From Luzula sylvatica (lineage: Eukaryota; Streptophyta; Magnoliopsida; Poales; Juncaceae): DNA of 64,000 nucleotides. Numbering within the stretch: the stretch's first letter is position 1; every line of letters starts with the position of its first letter. A program made the translations under genes and the position numbers. The notes beneath the pieces were generated by a model. The model ran no database searches, was not told the origin of the DNA, and saw only the letters and a list, made by a program, of their open reading frames with translations. The stretch is taken from positions 186,001 through 250,000 of the forward strand of contig CAMPEJ010000002.1 in NCBI GenBank assembly GCA_946800325.1, read 5' to 3'. Shown piece after piece: positions 36,304-50,426 of the stretch.

Positions 36304-39300
36304 ATTGTTTTGAATCGAAAAACAAACTTTCTTAGTGTTTGTAAATTTTGGTGAAATGTTATGTGGTAAAAGATACGATTCAAATGATCTCAAAATACGT
36401 TATTTGAACTCCCCAAAGCATAAACAAATTGTTTTGAATCGAAAAACAAACTTTCTTAGTGTTTGTAAATTTTGGTAAAATGTTATGTGGTAAAAGATAC
36501 GATTCAAATGATCTCAAAATACGTTATTTGAACTCCCCAAAGCATAAACAGATTGTTTTGAATCGAAAAACAAACTTTCTTAGTGTTTGTAAATTTTGGT
36601 GAAATGTTATGTGGTAAAAGATACGAATCAAATGATCTCAAAATACGTTATTTGAACTCCCCAAAGCATAAACAGATTGTTTTGAATCGAAAAACAAACT
36701 TTCTTAGTGTTTGTAAATTTTGGTGAAATGTTATGTAGTAAAAGATACGATTCAAATGATCTCAAAATACGTTATTTGAACTCCCCAAAGCATAAACAGA
36801 TTGTTTTGAATCGAAAAACAAACTTTCTTAGTGTTTGTAAATTTTGGTAAAATGTTATGTGGTATAAGATACGATTAAAATGATCTCAAAATACGTTATT
36901 TGAACTCCCCAAAGCATAAACAGATTGTTTTGAATCGAAAAACAAACTTTCTGTTTGTAAATTTGGGTGAAATGTTATGTGGTAAATGATACGATTCAAA
37001 TGATCTCAAAATACGTTATTTGAACTCCCCAAAGTATAAACAAATTGTTTTGAATCGAAAAACAAACTTTCTTAGTGTTTGTAAATTTTGGTAAAATGTT
37101 ATGTGGTAAAATATACGATTCAAATGATCTCAAAATACGTTATTTGAACTCCCCAAAGCATAAACAGATTGTTTTGAATCGAAAAACAAACTTTCTTAGT
37201 GGTTGTAAATTTTGGTGAAATGTTATGTGGTAAAAGATATGATTCAAATGATCTCAAAATACGTTATTTGAACTCCCCAAAGCATAAACATATTGTTTTG
37301 AATCGAAAAACAAACTTTCTTAGTGTTTGTAAATTTTGGTGAAATGTTATGTGGTAAAAGATACGATTCGAATGATCTCAAAATACGTTATTTGAACTCC
37401 CCTAAGCATAAACAGATTGTTTTGAATCGAAAAACAAACTTTCTTAGTGTTTGTAAATTTTGGTGAAATGTTATGTAGTAAAAGATACGATTCAAATGAT
37501 CTCAAAATACGTTATTTGAACTCCGCAAAGCAATTGTTTTGAATCGAAAAACAAACTTTCTTAGTGTTTGTAAATTTTGGTAAAATGTTATGTGGTAAAA
37601 GATACGATTCAAATGATCTCAAAATACGTTATTTGAACTCCCCAAAGCATAAACAGATTGTTTTGAATCGAAAAACAAACTTTCTGTTTGTAAATTTGGG
37701 TGAAATGTTATGTGGTAAAAGATACGATTCAAATGATCTCAAAATGCGTTATTTGAACTCCCCAAAGTATAAACAAATTGTTTTGAATCGAAAAACAAAC
37801 TTTCTTAGTGTTTGTAAATTTTGGTAAAATGTTATGTGGTAAAATATACGATTCAAATGACCTCAAAATACGTTATTTGAACCCCCCAAAGCATAAACAG
37901 ATTGTTTTGGATCGAAAAACAAACTTTCTTAGTGTTTGTAAATTTTGGTGAAATGTTATGTGGTAAAAGATACGATTCAAATGATCTCAAAATACGTTAT
38001 TTGAACTCCCCAAAGCATAAACAGATTGTTTTGAATCGAAAAACAAACTTTCTTAGTGTTTGTAAATTTTGGTGAAATGTTATGTGGTAAAAGATACGAT
38101 TCAAATGATCTCAAAATACGTTATTTGAACTCCCCAAAGCATAAACAAATTGTTTTGAATCGAAAAACAAACTTTCTTAGTGTTTGTAAATTTTGGAAAA
38201 ATGTTATGTGGTAAAAGATACGATTCAAATGATCTCAAAATACGTTATTTGACTCCCCAAAGCATAAACAGATTGTTTTGAATCGAAAAACAAACTTTCT
38301 TAGTGTTTGTAAATTTTGGTGAAATGTTATGTAGTAAAAGATACGATTCAAATGATCTCAAAATACGTTATTTGAACTCCCCAAAGCAATTGTTTTGAAT
38401 CGAAAAACAAACTTTCTTAGTGTTTGTAAATTTTGATAAAATGTTATGTGGTAAAAGATACGATTCAAATGATCTCAAAATACGTTATTTGAACTCCCCA
38501 AAGCATAAACAGATTGTTTTGAATCGAAAAACAAACTTTCTGTTTGTAAATTTGGGTGAAATGTTATGTGGTAAAAGATACGATTCAAATGATCTCAAAA
38601 TACGTTATTTGAACTCCCCAAAGTATAAACAAATTGTTTTGAATCGAAAAACAAACTTTCTTAGTGTTTGTAAATTTTGGTAAAATGTTATGTGGTAAAA
38701 TATACGATTCAAATGATCTCAAAATACATTATTTGAACTCCCCAAAGCATAAACAGATTGTTTTGAATCGAAAAACAAACTTTCTTAGTGTTTGTAAATT
38801 TTGGTGAAATGTTATTTGGTAAAAGATACGATTCAAATGATCTCAAAATACGTTATTTGAACTCCCGAAAGCATAAACAGATTGTTTTAAATCGAAAAAC
38901 AAACTTTCTTAGTGTTTGTAAATTTTGGTGAAGTGTTATGTAGTAAAGGATACGATTCGAATGATCTCAAAATACGTTATTTGAACTCCCCAAAGCATAA
39001 ACAGATTGTTTTGAATCGAAAAACAAACTGTCTTAGTGTTTGTAAATTTTGGTGAAATGTTATCTGGAAAAAGATACGATTCAAATGATCTCAAAATACC
39101 TTATTTGAACTCCCCAAAGCATAAACAAATTGTTTTGAATCGAAAAACAAACTTTCTTAGTGTTTGTAAATTTTGGTGAAATGTTATGTTTTAAAAGATA
39201 CGATTCAAATGATCTCAAAATACGTTATTTGAACTCCCCAAAGCATAAACAGATTGTTTTGAATCGAAAAACAAACTTTCTTAGTGTTTGTAAATTTTGG

Positions 39301-40233
39301 TGAAATATTATGTGGTAAAAGATACGATTCAAATGATCTCAAAATACGTTATTTGAACTCCCCAAAGCATAAACAAATTGTTTTGAATCGAAAAACAAAC
39401 TTTCTTAGTGTTTGTAAATTTTGGTAAAATGTTATGTGGTAAAAGATACGATTCAAATGATCTCAAAATACGTTATTTGAACTCCCGAAAGCATAAACAG
39501 ATTGTTTTGAATCGAAAAACAAACTTTCTAAGTGTTTGTAAATTTTGGTGAAATGTTATGTAGTAAAAGATACGATTCAAATGATCTCAAAATACGTTAT
39601 TTGAACTCCCCAAAGCAATTGTTTTGAATCGAAAAACAAACTTTCTTAGTGTTTGTAAATTTTGGTAAAATGTTATGTGGTAAAAGATACGATTCAAATG
39701 ATCTCAAAATACGTTATTTGAACTCCCCAAAGCATAAACAGATTGTTTTGAATCGAAAAACAAACTTTCTGTTTGTAAATTTGGGTGAAATGTTATGTGG
39801 TAAAAGATACGATTCAAATGATCTCAAAATACGTTATTTGAACTCCCCAAAGTATAAACAAATTGTTTTGAATCGAAAAACAAACTTTCTTAGTGTTTGT
39901 AAATTTTGGTAAAATGTTATGTGGTAAAATATACGATTCAAATGATCTCAAAATACGTTATTTGAACTCCCCAAAGCATAAACAAATTGTTTTGAATCGA
40001 AAAACAAACTTTCTTAGTGTTTGTAAATTTTGGTAAAATGTTATGTGGTAAAAGAAACGATTCAAATGATCTCAAAATACGTTATTTGAACTCCCCAAAG
40101 CATAAACAAATTGTTTTGAATCGAAAAACAAACTTTCTTAGTGTTTGTAAATTTTGGTAAAATGTTATGTGGTAAAAGATACGATTCGAATGATCTCAAA
40201 ATACGTTATTTGAACTCCCCAAAGCATAAACAG

Positions 40234-40341
40234 ATTGTTTTGAATCGAAAAACAAACTTTCTTAGTGTAATGTTATGTGGTAAAAGATACGATTCGAATG
40301 ATCTCAAAATACGTTATTTGAACTCCCCAAAGCATAAACAG
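40234..40341 (+). repeat. 108-bp deleted monomer, fourth
   Basis: The counterpart of 35236-35343 in the second 41-mer copy, 4998 bp later. Confidence 0.92.
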
Positions 40342-40837
40342 ATTGTTTTGAATCGAAAAACAAACTTTCTTAGTGTTTGTAAATTTTGGTGAAATGTTAT
40401 GTGGTAAAAGATACGATTCAAATGATCTCAAAATACGTTATTTGAACTCCCCAAAGCATAAACAAATTGTTTTGAATCGAAAAACAAACTTTCTTAGTGT
40501 TTGTAAATTTTGGTAAAATGTTATGTGGTAAAAGATACGATTCAAATGATCTCAAAATACGTTATTTGAACTCCCCAAAGCATAAACAGATTGTTTTGAA
40601 TCGAAAAACAAACTTTCTTAGTGTTTGTAAATTTTGGTGAAATGTTATGTGGTAAAAGATACGATTCAAATGATCTCAAAATACGTTATTTGAACTCCCC
40701 AAAGCATAAACAAATTGTTTTGAATCGAAAAACAAACTTTCTTAGTGTTTGTAAATTTTGGTAAAATGTTATGTGGTAAAAGATACGATTCGAATGATCT
40801 CAAAATACGTTATTTGAACTCCCCAAAGCATAAACAG

Positions 40838-40945
40838 ATTGTTTTGAATCGAAAAACAAACTTTCTTAGTGTAATGTTATGTGGTAAAAGATACGATTCG
40901 AATGATCTCAAAATACGTTATTTGAACTCCCCAAAGCATAAACAG
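40838..40945 (+). repeat. 108-bp deleted monomer, fifth
   Basis: The counterpart of 35840-35947 in the second 41-mer copy. The internal 604-bp spacing is preserved. Confidence 0.92.
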
Positions 40946-41193
40946 ATTGTTTTGAATCGAAAAACAAACTTTCTTAGTGTTTGTAAATTTTGGTGAAATG
41001 TTATGTGGTAAAAGATACGATTCAAATGATCTCAAAATACGTTATTTGAACTCCCCAAAGCATAAACAAATTGTTTTGAATCGAAAAACAAACTTTCTTA
41101 GTGTTTGTAAATTTTGGTAAAATGTTATGTGGTAAAAGATACGATTCGAATGATCTCAAAATACGTTATTTGAACTCCCCAAAGCATAAACAG

Positions 41194-41301
41194 ATTGTTT
41201 TGAATCGAAAAACAAACTTTCTTAGTGTAATGTTATGTGGTAAAAGATACGATTCGAATGATCTCAAAATACGTTATTTGAACTCCCCAAAGCATAAACA
41301 G
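41194..41301 (+). repeat. 108-bp deleted monomer, sixth
   Basis: The counterpart of 36196-36303 in the second 41-mer copy. The internal 356-bp spacing is preserved. Confidence 0.92.
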
Positions 41302-44300
41302 ATTGTTTTGAATCGAAAAACAAACTTTCTTAGTGTTTGTAAATTTTGGTGAAATGTTATGTGGTAAAAGATACGATTCAAATGATCTCAAAATACGTTA
41401 TTTGAACTCCCCAAAGCATAAACAAATTGTTTTGAATCGAAAAACAAACTTTCTTAGTGTTTGTAAATTTTGGTAAAATGTTATGTGGTAAAAGATACGA
41501 TTCAAATGATCTCAAAATACGTTATTTGAACTCCCCAAAGCATAAACAGATTGTTTTGAATCGAAAAACAAACTTTCTTAGTGTTTGTAAATTTTGGTGA
41601 AATGTTATGTGGTAAAAGATACGAATCAAATGATCTCAAAATACGTTACTTGAACTCCCCAAAGCATAAACAGATTGTTTTGAATCGAAAAACAAACTTT
41701 CTTAGTGTTTGTAAATTTTGGTGAAATGTTATGTAGTAAAAGATACGATTCAAATGATCTCAAAATACGTTATTTGAACTCCCCAAAGCATAAACAGATT
41801 GTTTTGAATCGAAAAACAAACTTTCTTAGTGTTTGTAAATTTTGGTAAAATGTTATGTGGTATAAGATACGATTAAAATGATCACAAAATACGTTATTTG
41901 AACTCCCCAAAGCATAAACAGATTGTTTTGAATCGAAAAACAAACTTTCTGTTTGTAAATTTGGGTGAAATGTTATGTGGTAAAAGATACGATTCAAATG
42001 ATCTCAAAATACGTTATTTGAACTCCCCAAAGTATAAACAAATTGTTTTGAATCGAAAAACAAACTTTCTTAGTGTTTGTAAATTTTGGTAAAATGTTAT
42101 GTGGTAAAATATACGATTCAAATGATCTCAAAATACGTTATTTGAACTCCCCAAAGCATAAACAGATTGTTTTGAATCGAAAAACAAACTTTCTTAGTGG
42201 TTGTAAATTTTGGTGAAATGTTATGTGGTAAAAGATACGATTCAAATGATCTCAAAATACGTTATTTGAACTCCCCAAAGCATAAACAGATTGTTTTGAA
42301 TCGAAAAACAAACTTTCTTAGTGTTTGTAAATTTTGGTGAAATGTTATGTGGTAAAAGATACGATTCGAATGATCTCAAAATACGTTATTTGAACTCCCC
42401 AAAGCATAAACAGATTGTTTTGAATCGAAAAACAAACTTTCTTAGTGTTTGTAAATTTTGGTGAAATGTTATGTAGTAAAAGATACGATTCAAATGATCT
42501 CAAAATACGTTATTTGAACTCCCCAAAGCAATTGTTTTGAATCGAAAAACAAACTTTCTTAGTGTTTGTAAATTTTGGTAAAATGTTATGTGGTAAAAGA
42601 TACGATTCAAATGATCTCAAAATACGTTATTTGAACTCCCCAAAGCATAAACAGATTGTTTTGAATCGAAAAACAAACTTTCTGTTTATAAATTTGGGTG
42701 AAATGTTATGTGGTAAAAGATACGATTCAAATGATCTCAAAATACGTTATTTGAACTCCCCAAAGTATAAACAAATTGTTTTGAATCGAAAAACAAACTT
42801 TCTTAGTGTTTGTAAATTTTGGTAAAATGTTATGTGGTAAAATATACGATTCAAATGATCTCAAAATACGTTATTTGAACCCCCCAAAGCATAAACAGAT
42901 TGTTTTGGATCGAAAAACAAACTTTCTTAGTGTTTGTAAATTTTGGTGAAATGTTATGTGGTAAAAGATACGATTCAAATGATCTCAAAATACGTTATTT
43001 GAACTCCCCAAAGCATAAACAGATTGTTTTGAATCGAAAAACAAACTTTCTTAGTGTTTGTAAATTTTGGTGAAATGTTATGTGGTAAAAGATACGATTC
43101 AAATGATCTCAAAATACGTTATTTGAACTCCCCAAAGCATAAACAAATTGGTTTGAATCGAAAAACAAACTTTTTTAGTGTTTGTAAATTTTGGAAAAAT
43201 GTTATGTGGTAAAAGATACGATTCAAATGATCTCAAAATACGTTATTTGAACTCCCCAAAGCATAAACAGATTGTTTTGAATCGAAAAACAAACTTTCTT
43301 AGTGTTTGTAAATTTTGGTGAAATGTTATGTAGTAAAAGATACGATTCAAATGATCTCAAAATACGCTATTTGAACTCCCCAAAGCAATTGTTTTGAATC
43401 GAAAAACAAACTTTCTTAGTGTTTGTAAATTTTGATAAAATGTTATGTGGTAAAAGATACGATTCAAATGATCTCAAAATACGTTATTTGAACTCCCCAA
43501 AGCATAAACAGATTGTTTTGAATCGAAAAACAAACTTTCTGTTTGTAAATTTGGGTGAAATGTTATGTGGTAAAAGATACGATTCAAATGATCTCAAAAT
43601 ACGTTATTTGAACTCCCCAAAGTATAAACAAATTGTTTTGAATCGAAAAACAAACTTTCTTAGTGTTTGTAAATTTTGGTAAAATGTTATGTGGTAAAAT
43701 ATACGATTCAAATGATCTCAAAATACATTATTTGAACTCCCCAAAGCATAAACATATAGTTTTGAATCGAAAAACAAACTTTCTTAGTGTTTGTAAATTT
43801 TGGTGAAATGTTATGTGGTAAAAGATACGATTCAAATGATCTCAAAATACGTTATTTGAACTCCCGAAAGCATAAACAGATTGTTTTAAATCGAAAAACA
43901 AACTTTCTTAGTGTTTGTAAATTTTGGTGAAATGTTATGTAGTAAAGGATACGATTCGAATGATCTCAAAATACGTTATTTGAACTCCCCAAAGCATAAA
44001 CAGATTGTTTTGAATCGAAAAACAAACTGTCTTAGTGTTTGTAAATTTTGGTGAAATGTTATCTGGAAAAAGATACGATTCAAATGATCTCAAAATACGT
44101 TATTTGAACTCCCCAAAGCATAAACAAATTGTTTTGAATCGAAAAACAAACTTTCTTAGTGTTTGTAAATTTTGGTGAAATGTTATGTGGTAAAAGATAC
44201 GATTCAAATGATCTCAAAATACGTTATTTGAACTCCCCAAAGCATAAACAGATTGTTTTGAATCGAAAAACAAACTTTCTTAGTGTTTGTAAATTTTGGT

Positions 44301-44647
44301 GAAATGTTATGTGGTAAAAGATACGATTCAAATGATCTCAAAATACGTTATTTGAACTCCCCAAAGCATAAACAAATTGTTTTGAATCGAAAAACAAACT
44401 TTCTTAGTGTTTGTAAATTTTGGTAAAATGTTATTTGGTAAAAGATACGATTCAAATGATCTCAAAATACGTTATTTGAACTCCCCAAAGCATAAACAGA
44501 TTGTTTTGAATCGAAAAACAAACTTTCTAAGTGTTTGTAAATTTTGGTGAAATGTTATGTAGTAAAAGATACGATTCAAATGATCTCAAAATACGTTATT
44601 TGAACTCCCCAAAGCAATTGTTTTGAATCGAAAAACAAACTTTCTTA

Positions 44648-47600
44648 GTGTTTGTAATTTTTGGTAAAATGTTATGTGGTAAAAGATACGATTCAAATGA
44701 TCTCAAAATACGTTATTTGAACTCCCCAAAGCATAAACAGATTGTTTTGAATCGAAAAACAAACTTTCTGTTTGTAAATTTGGGTGAAATGTTATGTGGT
44801 AAAAGATACGATTCAAATGATCTCAAAATACGTTATTTGAACTCCCCAAAGTATAAATAAATTGTTTTGAATCGAAAAACAAACTTTCTTAGTGTTTGTA
44901 AATTTTGGTAAAATGTTATGTGGTAAAATATACGATTCAAATGATCTCAAAATACGTTATTTGAACTCCCCAAAGCATAAACAAATTGTTTTGAATCGAA
45001 AAACAAACTTTCTTAGTGTTTGTAAATTTTGGTAAAATGTTATGTGGTAAAAGATACGATTCAAATGATCTCAAAATACGTTATTTGAACTCCCCAAAGC
45101 ATAAACAAATTGTTTTGAATCGAAAAACAAACTTTCTTAGTGTTTGTAAATTTTGGTAAAATGTTATGTGGTAAAAGATACGATTCGAATGATCTCAAAA
45201 TACGTTATTTGACCTCCCCAAAGCATAAACAGATTGTTTTGAATCGAAAAACAAACTTTCTTAGTGTAATGTTATGTGGTAAAAGATACGATTCGAATGA
45301 TCTCAAAATACGTTATTTGAACTCCCCAAAGCATAAACAGATTGTTTTGAATCGAAAAACAAACTTTCTTAGTGTTTGTAAATTTTGGTGAAATGTTATG
45401 TGGTAAAAGATACGATTCAAATGATCTCAAAATACGTTATTTGAAGTCCCCAAAGCATAAACAAATTGTTTTGAATCGAAAAACAAACTTTCTTGGTGTT
45501 TGTAAATTTTGGTAAAATGTTATGTTCTAAAAGATACGATTCAAATGATCTCAAAATACGTTATTTGAACTCCCCAAAGCATAAACAGATTGTTTTGAAT
45601 CGAAAAACAAACTTTCTTAGTGTTTGTAAATTTTGGTGAAATGTTATGTGGTAAAAGATACGATTCAAATGATCTCAAAATACGTTATTTGAACTCCCCA
45701 AAGCATAAACAAATTGTTTTGAATCGAAAAACAAACTTTCTTAGTGTTTGTAAATTTTGGTAAAATGTTATGTGGTAAAAGATACGATTCAAATGATCTC
45801 AAAATACGTTATTTGAACTCCCCAAAGCATAAACAGATTGTTTTGAATCGAAAAACAAACTTTCTTAGTGTTTGTAAATTTTGGTGAAATGTTATGTGGT
45901 AAAAGATACGAATCAAATGATCTCAAAATACGTTATTTGAACTCCCCAAAGCATAAACAGATTGTTTTGAATCGAAAAACAAACTTTCTTAGTGTTTGTA
46001 AATTTTGGTGAAATGTTATGTAGTAAAAGATACGATTCAAATGATCTCAAAATATGTTATTTGAACTCCCCAAAGCATAAACAGATTGTTTTGAATCGAA
46101 AAACAAACTTTCTTAGTGTTTGTAAATTTTGGTAAAATGTTATGTGGTATAAGATACGATTAAAATGATCTCAAAATACGTTATTTGAACTCCCCAAAGC
46201 ATAAACAGATTGTTTTGAATCGAAAAACAAACTTTCTGTTTGTAAATTTGGGTGAAATGTTATGTGGTAAAAGATACGATTCAAATGATCTCAAAATACG
46301 TTATTTGAACTCCCCAAAGTATAAACAAATTGTTTTGAATCGAAAAACAAACTTTCTTAGTGTTTGTAAATTTTGGTAAAATGTTATGTGGTAAAATATA
46401 CGATTCAAATGTTCTCAAAATACGTTATTTGAACTCCCCAAACCATAAACAGATTGTTTTGAATCGAAAAACAAACTTTCTTAGTGGTTGTAAATTTTGG
46501 TGAAATGTTATGTGGTAAAAGATACGATTCAAATGATCTCAAAATACGTTATTTGAACTCCCCAAAGCATAAACAGATTGTTTTGAATCGAAAAACAAAC
46601 TTTCTTAGTGTTTGTAAATTTTGGTGAAATGTTATGTGGTAAAAGATACGATTCGAATGATCTCAAAATACGTTATTTGAACTCCCCAAAGCATAAACAG
46701 ATTGTTTTGAATCGAAAAACAAACTTTCTTAGTGTTTGTAAATTTTGGTGAAATGTTATGTAGTAAAAGATACGATTCAAATGATCTCAAAATACGTTAT
46801 TTGAACTCCCCAAAGCAATTGTTTTGAATCGAAAAACAAACTTTCTTAGTGTTTGTAAATTTTGGTAAAATGTTATGTGGTAAAAGATACGATTCAAATG
46901 ATCTCAAAATACGTTATTTGAACTCCCTAAAGTATAAACAAATTGTTTTGAATCGAAAAACAAACTTTCTTAGTGTTTGTAAATTTTGGTAAAATGTTAT
47001 GTGGTAAAATATACGATTCAAATGATCTCAAAATACGTTATTTGAACCCCCCAAAGCATAAACAGATTGTTTTGGATCGAAAAACAAACTTTCTTAGTGT
47101 TTGTAAATTTTGGTGAAATGTTATGTGGTAAAAGATACGATTCAAATGATCTTAAAATACGTTATTTGAACTCCCCAAAGCATAAACAGATTGTTTTGAA
47201 TCGAAAAACAAACTTTCTTAGTGTTTGTAAATTTTGGTGAAATGTTATGTGGTAAAAGATACGATTCAAATGATCTCAAAATACTTTATTTGAACTCCCC
47301 AAAGCATAAACAAATTGTTTTGAATCGAAAAACAAACTTTCTTAGTGTTTGTTAATTTTGGAAAAATGTTATGTGGTAAAAGATACGATTCAAATGATCT
47401 CAAAATACGTTATTTGAACTCCCCAAAGCATAAACAGATTGTTTTGAATCGAAAAACAAACTTTCTTAGTGTTTGTTAATTTTGGTGAAATGTTATGTAG
47501 TAAAAGATACGATTCAAATGATCTCAAAATACGTTATTTGAACTCCCCAAAGCAATTGTTTTGAATCGAAAAACAAACTTTCTTAGTGTTTGTAAATTTT

Positions 47601-48400
47601 GATAAAATGTTATGTGGTAAAAGATACGATTCAAATGATCTCAAAATACGTTATTTGAACTCCCCAAAGCATAAACAGATTGTTTTGAATCGAAAAACAA
47701 ACTTTCTGTTTGTAAATTTGGGTGAAATGTTATGTGGTAAAAGATACGATTCAAATGATCTCAAAATACGTTATTTGAACTCCCCAAAGTATAAACAAAT
47801 TGTTTTTAATCGAAAAACAAACTTTCTTAGTGTTTGTAAATTTTGGTAAAATTTTATGTGGTAAAATATACGATTCAAATGATCTCAAAATACATTATTT
47901 GAACTCCCCAAAGCATAAACAGATTGTTTTGAATCGAAAAACAAACTTTCTTAGTGTTTGTAAATTTTGGTGAAATGTTATGTGGTAAAAGATACGATTC
48001 AAATGATCTCAAAATACGTTATTTGAACTCCCGAAAGCATAAACAGATTGTTTTAAATCGAAAAACAAACTTTCTTAGTGTTTGTAAATTTTGGTGAAAT
48101 GTTATGTAGTAAAGGATACGATTCGAATGATCTCAAAATACGTTATTTGAACTCCCCAAAGAATAAACAGATTGTTTTGAATCGAAAAACAAACTGTCTT
48201 AGTGTTTGTAAATTTTGGTGAAATGTTATCTGGAAAAAGATACGATTCAAATGATCTCAAAATACGTTATTTGAACTCCCCAAAGCATAAACAAATTGTT
48301 TTGAATCGAAAAACAAACTTTCTTAGTGTTTGTAAATTGTGGTGAAATGTTATGTGGTAAAAGATACGATTCAAATGATCTCAAAATACGTTATTTGAAC
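44648..48400 (+). repeat. 41-mer HOR, copy 3 (shortened and partial)
   Basis: It follows copy 2, but the landmark at 43419 recurs at 47586, only 4167 bp later (34 x 124 - 49). Seven monomers are missing. Two 356-bp trimers (712 bp) are lost between 45140 and 46185, and one 120-bp monomer is lost near 46925, where CTCCCTAAAGTATAAAC joins directly. A T in place of C (GTATAAATAAATTG near 44855) introduces a stop that shortens the usual 87-codon frame. Order departs from copy 2 after about 48400. Confidence 0.85.
45233..45340 (+). repeat. 108-bp deleted monomer, seventh and last
   Basis: The only 108-bp monomer in the third 41-mer copy, with a private ATTTGACCTCCC change just before it. The two other copies expected downstream have been lost with the 712-bp contraction. 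Confidence 0.92.
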
Positions 48401-50426
48401 TCCCCAAAGCATAAACAGATTGTTTTGAATCGAAAAACAAACTTCCTTAGTGTTTGTAAATTTTGGTGAAATGTTATGTAGTAAAAGATACGATTCAAAT
48501 GATCTCAAAATACGTTATTTGAACTCCCCAAAGCATAAACAGATTGTTTTGAATCGAAAAACAAACTTTCTTAGTGTTTGTAAATTTTGGTGAAATGTTA
48601 TGTGGTAAAAGATACGATTCAAATGATCTCAAAATACGTTATTTGAACTCCCCAAAGCATAAACAAATTGTTTTGAATCGAAAAACAAACTTTCTTAGTG
48701 TTTGTAAATTTTGGTGAAAAGTTATGTGGTAAAAGATACGATTCAAATGATCTCAAAATACGTTATTTGAACTCCCGAAAGCATAAACAGATTGTTTTAA
48801 ATCGAAAAACAAACTTTCTTAGTGTTTGTAAATTTTGGTGAAATGTTATGTAGTAAAGGATACGATTCGAATGATCTCAAAATACGTTATTTGAACTCCC
48901 CAAAGCATAAACAGATTGTTTTGAATCGAAAAACAAACTGTCTTAGTGTTTGTAAATTTTGGTGAAATGTTATCTGGAAAAAGATACGATTCAAATGATC
49001 TCAAAATACGTTATTTGAACTCCCCAAAGCATAAACAAATTGTTTTGAATCGAAAAACAAACTTTCTTAGTGTTTGTAAATTGTGGTGAAATGTTATGTG
49101 GTAAAAGATACGATTCAAATGATCTCAAAATACGTTATTTGAACTCCCCAAAGCATAAACAGATTGTTTTGAATCGAAAAACAAACTTTCTTAGTGTTTG
49201 TAAATTTTGGTGAAATGTTATGTAGTAAAAGATACGATTCAAATGATCTCAAAATACGTTATTTGAACTCCCCAAAGCATAAACAGATTGTTTTGAATCG
49301 AAAAACAAACTTTCTTAGTGTTTGTAAATTTTGGTGAAATGTGATGTGGTAAAAGATACGATTCAAATGATCTCAAAATACGTTATTTGAACTCCCCAAA
49401 GTATAAACAAATTGTTTTGAATCGAAAAACAAACTTTCTTAGTGTTTGTAAATTTTGGTAAAATGTTATGTGGTAAAATATACGATTCAAATGATCTCAA
49501 AATACGTTATTTGAACTCCCCAAAGCATAAACAGATTGTTTTGAATCGAAAAACAAACTTTCTTAGTGTTTGTAAATTTTGGTGAAATGTTATGTGGTAA
49601 AAGATACGATTCAAATGATCTCAAAATACGTTATTTGAACTCCCGAAAGCATAAACAGATTGTTTTAAATCGAAAAACAAACTTTCTTAGTGTTTGTAAA
49701 TTTTGGTGAAATGTTATGTAGTAAAGGATACGATTCGAATGATCTCAAAATACGTTATTTGAACTCCCCAAAGCATAAACAGATTGTTTTGAATCGAAAA
49801 ACAAACTGTCTTAGTGTTTGTAAATTTTGGTGAAATGTTATCTGGAAAAAGATACGATTCAAATGATCTCAAAATACGTTATTTGAACTCCCCAAAGCAT
49901 AAACAAATTGTTTTGAATCGAAAAACAAACTTTCTTAGTGTTTGTAAATTTTGGTGAAATGTTATGTGGTAAAAGATACGATTCAAATGATCTCAAAATA
50001 CGTTATTTGAACTCCCCAAAGCATAAACAGATTGTTTTGAATCGAAAAACAAACTTTCTTAGTGTTTGTAAATTTTGGTGAAATGTTATGTGGTAAAAGA
50101 TACGATTCAAATGATCTCAAAATACGTTATTTGAACTCCCCAAAGCATAAACAAATTGTTTTCAATCGAAAAACAAACTTTCTTAGTGTTTGTAAATTTT
50201 GGTAAAATGTTATGTGGTATAAGATACGATTCAAATGATCTCAAAATACGTTATTTGAACTCCCCAAAGCATAAACAGATTGTTTTGAATCGAAAAACAA
50301 ACTTTCTTAGTGTTTGTAAATTTTGGTGAAATGTTATGTAGTAAAAGATACGATTCAAATGATCTCAAAATACGTTATTTGAACTCCCCAAAGCAATTGT
50401 TTTGAATCGAAAGACAAACTTTCTTA
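48031..50426 (+). repeat. Hexamer and heptamer repeats of the CCCGAAAGC cassette
   Basis: CTCCCGAAAGC lies at 48031, 48775 and 49643, spacings of 744 bp (6 x 124) and 868 bp (7 x 124). Each is followed in fixed order by TTTTAAATCG, GTAGTAAAGGATACG with A79G, then ACTGTC with TTATCTGG. AAATTGTGGTG near 48335 and 49080 marks the next monomer in the first two units. The start overlaps the end of the third 41-mer copy. Confidence 0.85.

Larger units (their letters stand above)
34651..39648 (+). repeat. 41-mer HOR, copy 1 (4998 bp)
   Basis: Landmarks recur in the next copy at 4998-4999 bp: 34651/39649, 35143/40141, 36103/41101, 37564/42562 and 38420/43419. 4998 = 41 x 124 - 86. The 86 bp are fully explained by three 16-bp losses, four 4-bp losses, three 7-bp losses and one single-base loss at about 38251 (TTTGACTCCC). 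Private changes include GGTAAATGATACG near 36985 and CCCCTAAGC near 37401. The copies look nearly identical by eye. Confidence 0.9.
39649..44647 (+). repeat. 41-mer HOR, copy 2 (4999 bp)
   Basis: Same variant order as copy 1 throughout. It is one base longer because the single-base loss at 38251 in copy 1 is absent here. Private changes include GTTACTTGAAC near 41646, GATCACAAAATACG near 41881 and TTTATAAATTTGGG near 42685. Confidence 0.9.

Noticed and set aside
35143..41352. Possible assembly error from identical 5-kb units
   Set aside because: The copies differ by scattered private substitutions and a one-base indel at 38251, which argues against a simple software duplication. Read-level checking would still be needed to exclude copy-number error.
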